From positions 1 to 7,599 of the forward strand of contig JAEYUO010000080.1 in NCBI GenBank assembly GCA_023432465.1: 7,599 nucleotides of DNA, read 5' to 3'. The translations under genes were made by a program, and so were the position numbers. This DNA comes from Planctomycetota bacterium. Its GTDB lineage: Bacteria > Planctomycetota > Phycisphaerae > Phycisphaerales > UBA1924. Within the stretch, counting starts at the first letter, position 1. Every line of letters begins with the position of its first letter. Below are positions 7,253-7,599 of this stretch, one piece after another. The notes beneath the pieces were generated by a model. That model did no database searches, was not told where the DNA came from, and worked only from the letters and a program-made list of their open reading frames with translations.

Positions 7253-7465
7253 TCACGCCGCCCGCACGATCGTCGCCACGGACCGCGGCGGCGGCACCTG
7301 CTCCCCGCTCGCACGCAGAACCTCGATGTGCCCGCGAATCGCCTCTGCGATGTTCGCCAACGCCTCATCCTGCGTGTCACCGCATGATGTGCAACCGGGA
7401 AGATCCGGCACCCACGCACAGATCGTTCCATCGTCGGCGGGCTCGATCAGTACCAGAAACTCCAT
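7253..7465 (-). CDS. HicB-family antitoxin-like protein (solitary)
   Basis: A 70-residue protein matching the HicB-like antitoxin fold, a partial RNase-H-like domain. The N-terminal strand MEFLVLIEPADDG leads to the hallmark VPDLPGC (19-25), then GDTQDEALANIAEAI (29-43) and a helix ending RASGEQVPPP (51-60). In HicAB modules such proteins neutralise the HicA mRNA-cleaving toxin. The protein ends soon after the conserved core and has no C-terminal DNA-binding helix-turn-helix or ribbon-helix-helix, so autoregulation by direct DNA binding is not expected. No hicA-like frame is seen: the 3' side has only 12 bases before the convergent ankyrin gene, and the 134 bases upstream hold no HicA motif. 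A toxin beyond the window edge cannot be excluded. No Shine-Dalgarno is visible before ATG 7465. Many HicB-like proteins are annotated without a partner, so toxin neutralisation is not assured. Confidence 0.82.
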   Translation of the reverse strand: MEFLVLIEPADDGTICAWVPDLPGCTSCGDTQDEALANIAEAIRGHIEVLRASGEQVPPPRSVATIVRAA

Positions 7466-7481
7466 GCGATGTAGAGTACCA

Positions 7482-7554
7482 CCGGCACTGCCCTCCTGTC
7501 TTCCGCAGGTGGGGTTGCCGGGGAGGATGCAATCCTCCCCAGCACTCGCGTGCC
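7482..7554. repeat. Multi-hairpin palindromic element upstream of the HicB-like gene
   Basis: The core is a perfect 9-bp stem, GGGGAGGAT (7520-7528) and ATCCTCCCC (7532-7540), with a 3-base loop. Around it lie further complementary pairs: CCGGCA (7482-7487) with TGCCGG (7516-7521), GCAC (7542-7545) with GTGC (7550-7553), and GGCAC (7484-7488) with GTGCC (7550-7554). Some are mutually exclusive, so the region could switch between folds. No T-tract follows on either strand, which argues against an intrinsic terminator. It resembles a REP-like dispersed palindrome or a structured leader of the HicB-like gene. Dispersal cannot be tested from one window. Confidence 0.5.
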
Positions 7555-7599
7555 ATCAGAACTACGCTGCCCCCCCGCCGTACCATCCTTCCCAATGCC

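Noticed and set aside
7569..7576. Short poly-C run near the right edge
   Set aside because: About seven C at the window edge in GC-rich DNA with no gene linked to it; too little to support a function.
7377..7595. 72-residue minus-strand frame upstream of and overlapping the HicB-like gene, considered as a HicA toxin
   Set aside because: It has no HicA features (no GSHH-type motif or small double-stranded-RNA-binding-like pattern), reads across the palindromic element, and its 3' half is a shadow frame of the HicB-like gene.

Overview
The window is a GC-rich bacterial chromosomal segment, most likely from a planctomycete of the class Phycisphaerae. The main clue is the C-terminus of the secreted carboxypeptidase at 1373-3793. 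It ends in a paired DxDGNG...DIFAYL / DVDG...DIFAFL dockerin-like (EF-hand) tail of the kind common on exported proteins in that group. GC-rich codon use and frequent lack of a clear Shine-Dalgarno sequence fit, but no rRNA or other marker is present, so the assignment is inference.

Layout. (1) 1-1264: a hairpin plus T-rich tail (intrinsic terminator) directly abuts a complete galactokinase gene, galK (+). (2) 1265-1372: a short convergent gap filled mostly by seven perfect tandem copies of the heptamer CCGACAT. (3) 1373-3793 (-): an 806-residue secreted M14 procarboxypeptidase with signal peptide, activation propeptide, a catalytic domain with all carboxypeptidase A active-site residues, a C-terminal beta-rich region and the dockerin-like tail. 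(4) 3794-3925: a divergent promoter region. (5) 3926-5686 (+): a tight two-gene operon for phosphatidylethanolamine synthesis, psd (phosphatidylserine decarboxylase) then pssA (CDP-diacylglycerol-serine O-phosphatidyltransferase), 3 bases apart. PssA makes phosphatidylserine and Psd converts it to phosphatidylethanolamine. (6) 5687-6898: a lower-GC accessory patch with a minus-strand FkbM-family methyltransferase, a possible gene remnant behind it, and a poly-C tract and palindrome in front of it. (7) 6899-7599: a short ankyrin-repeat protein (+), converging at 12 bases on a small HicB-family antitoxin-like protein (-) that has no visible HicA toxin. A multi-hairpin palindromic element lies upstream of the HicB gene and may be a dispersed repeat.

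The left two thirds is core metabolism and secretion. The right third looks like accessory DNA: lower GC, an orphan antitoxin-like gene, a short ankyrin protein and palindromic repeats. I found no convincing previously undescribed multi-gene system. The observations most worth a second look are the heptamer array, the palindromic element at 7482-7554, the solitary HicB, and the terminator placed directly against galK. No tRNA, rRNA, CRISPR array, transposase or riboswitch was recognised.
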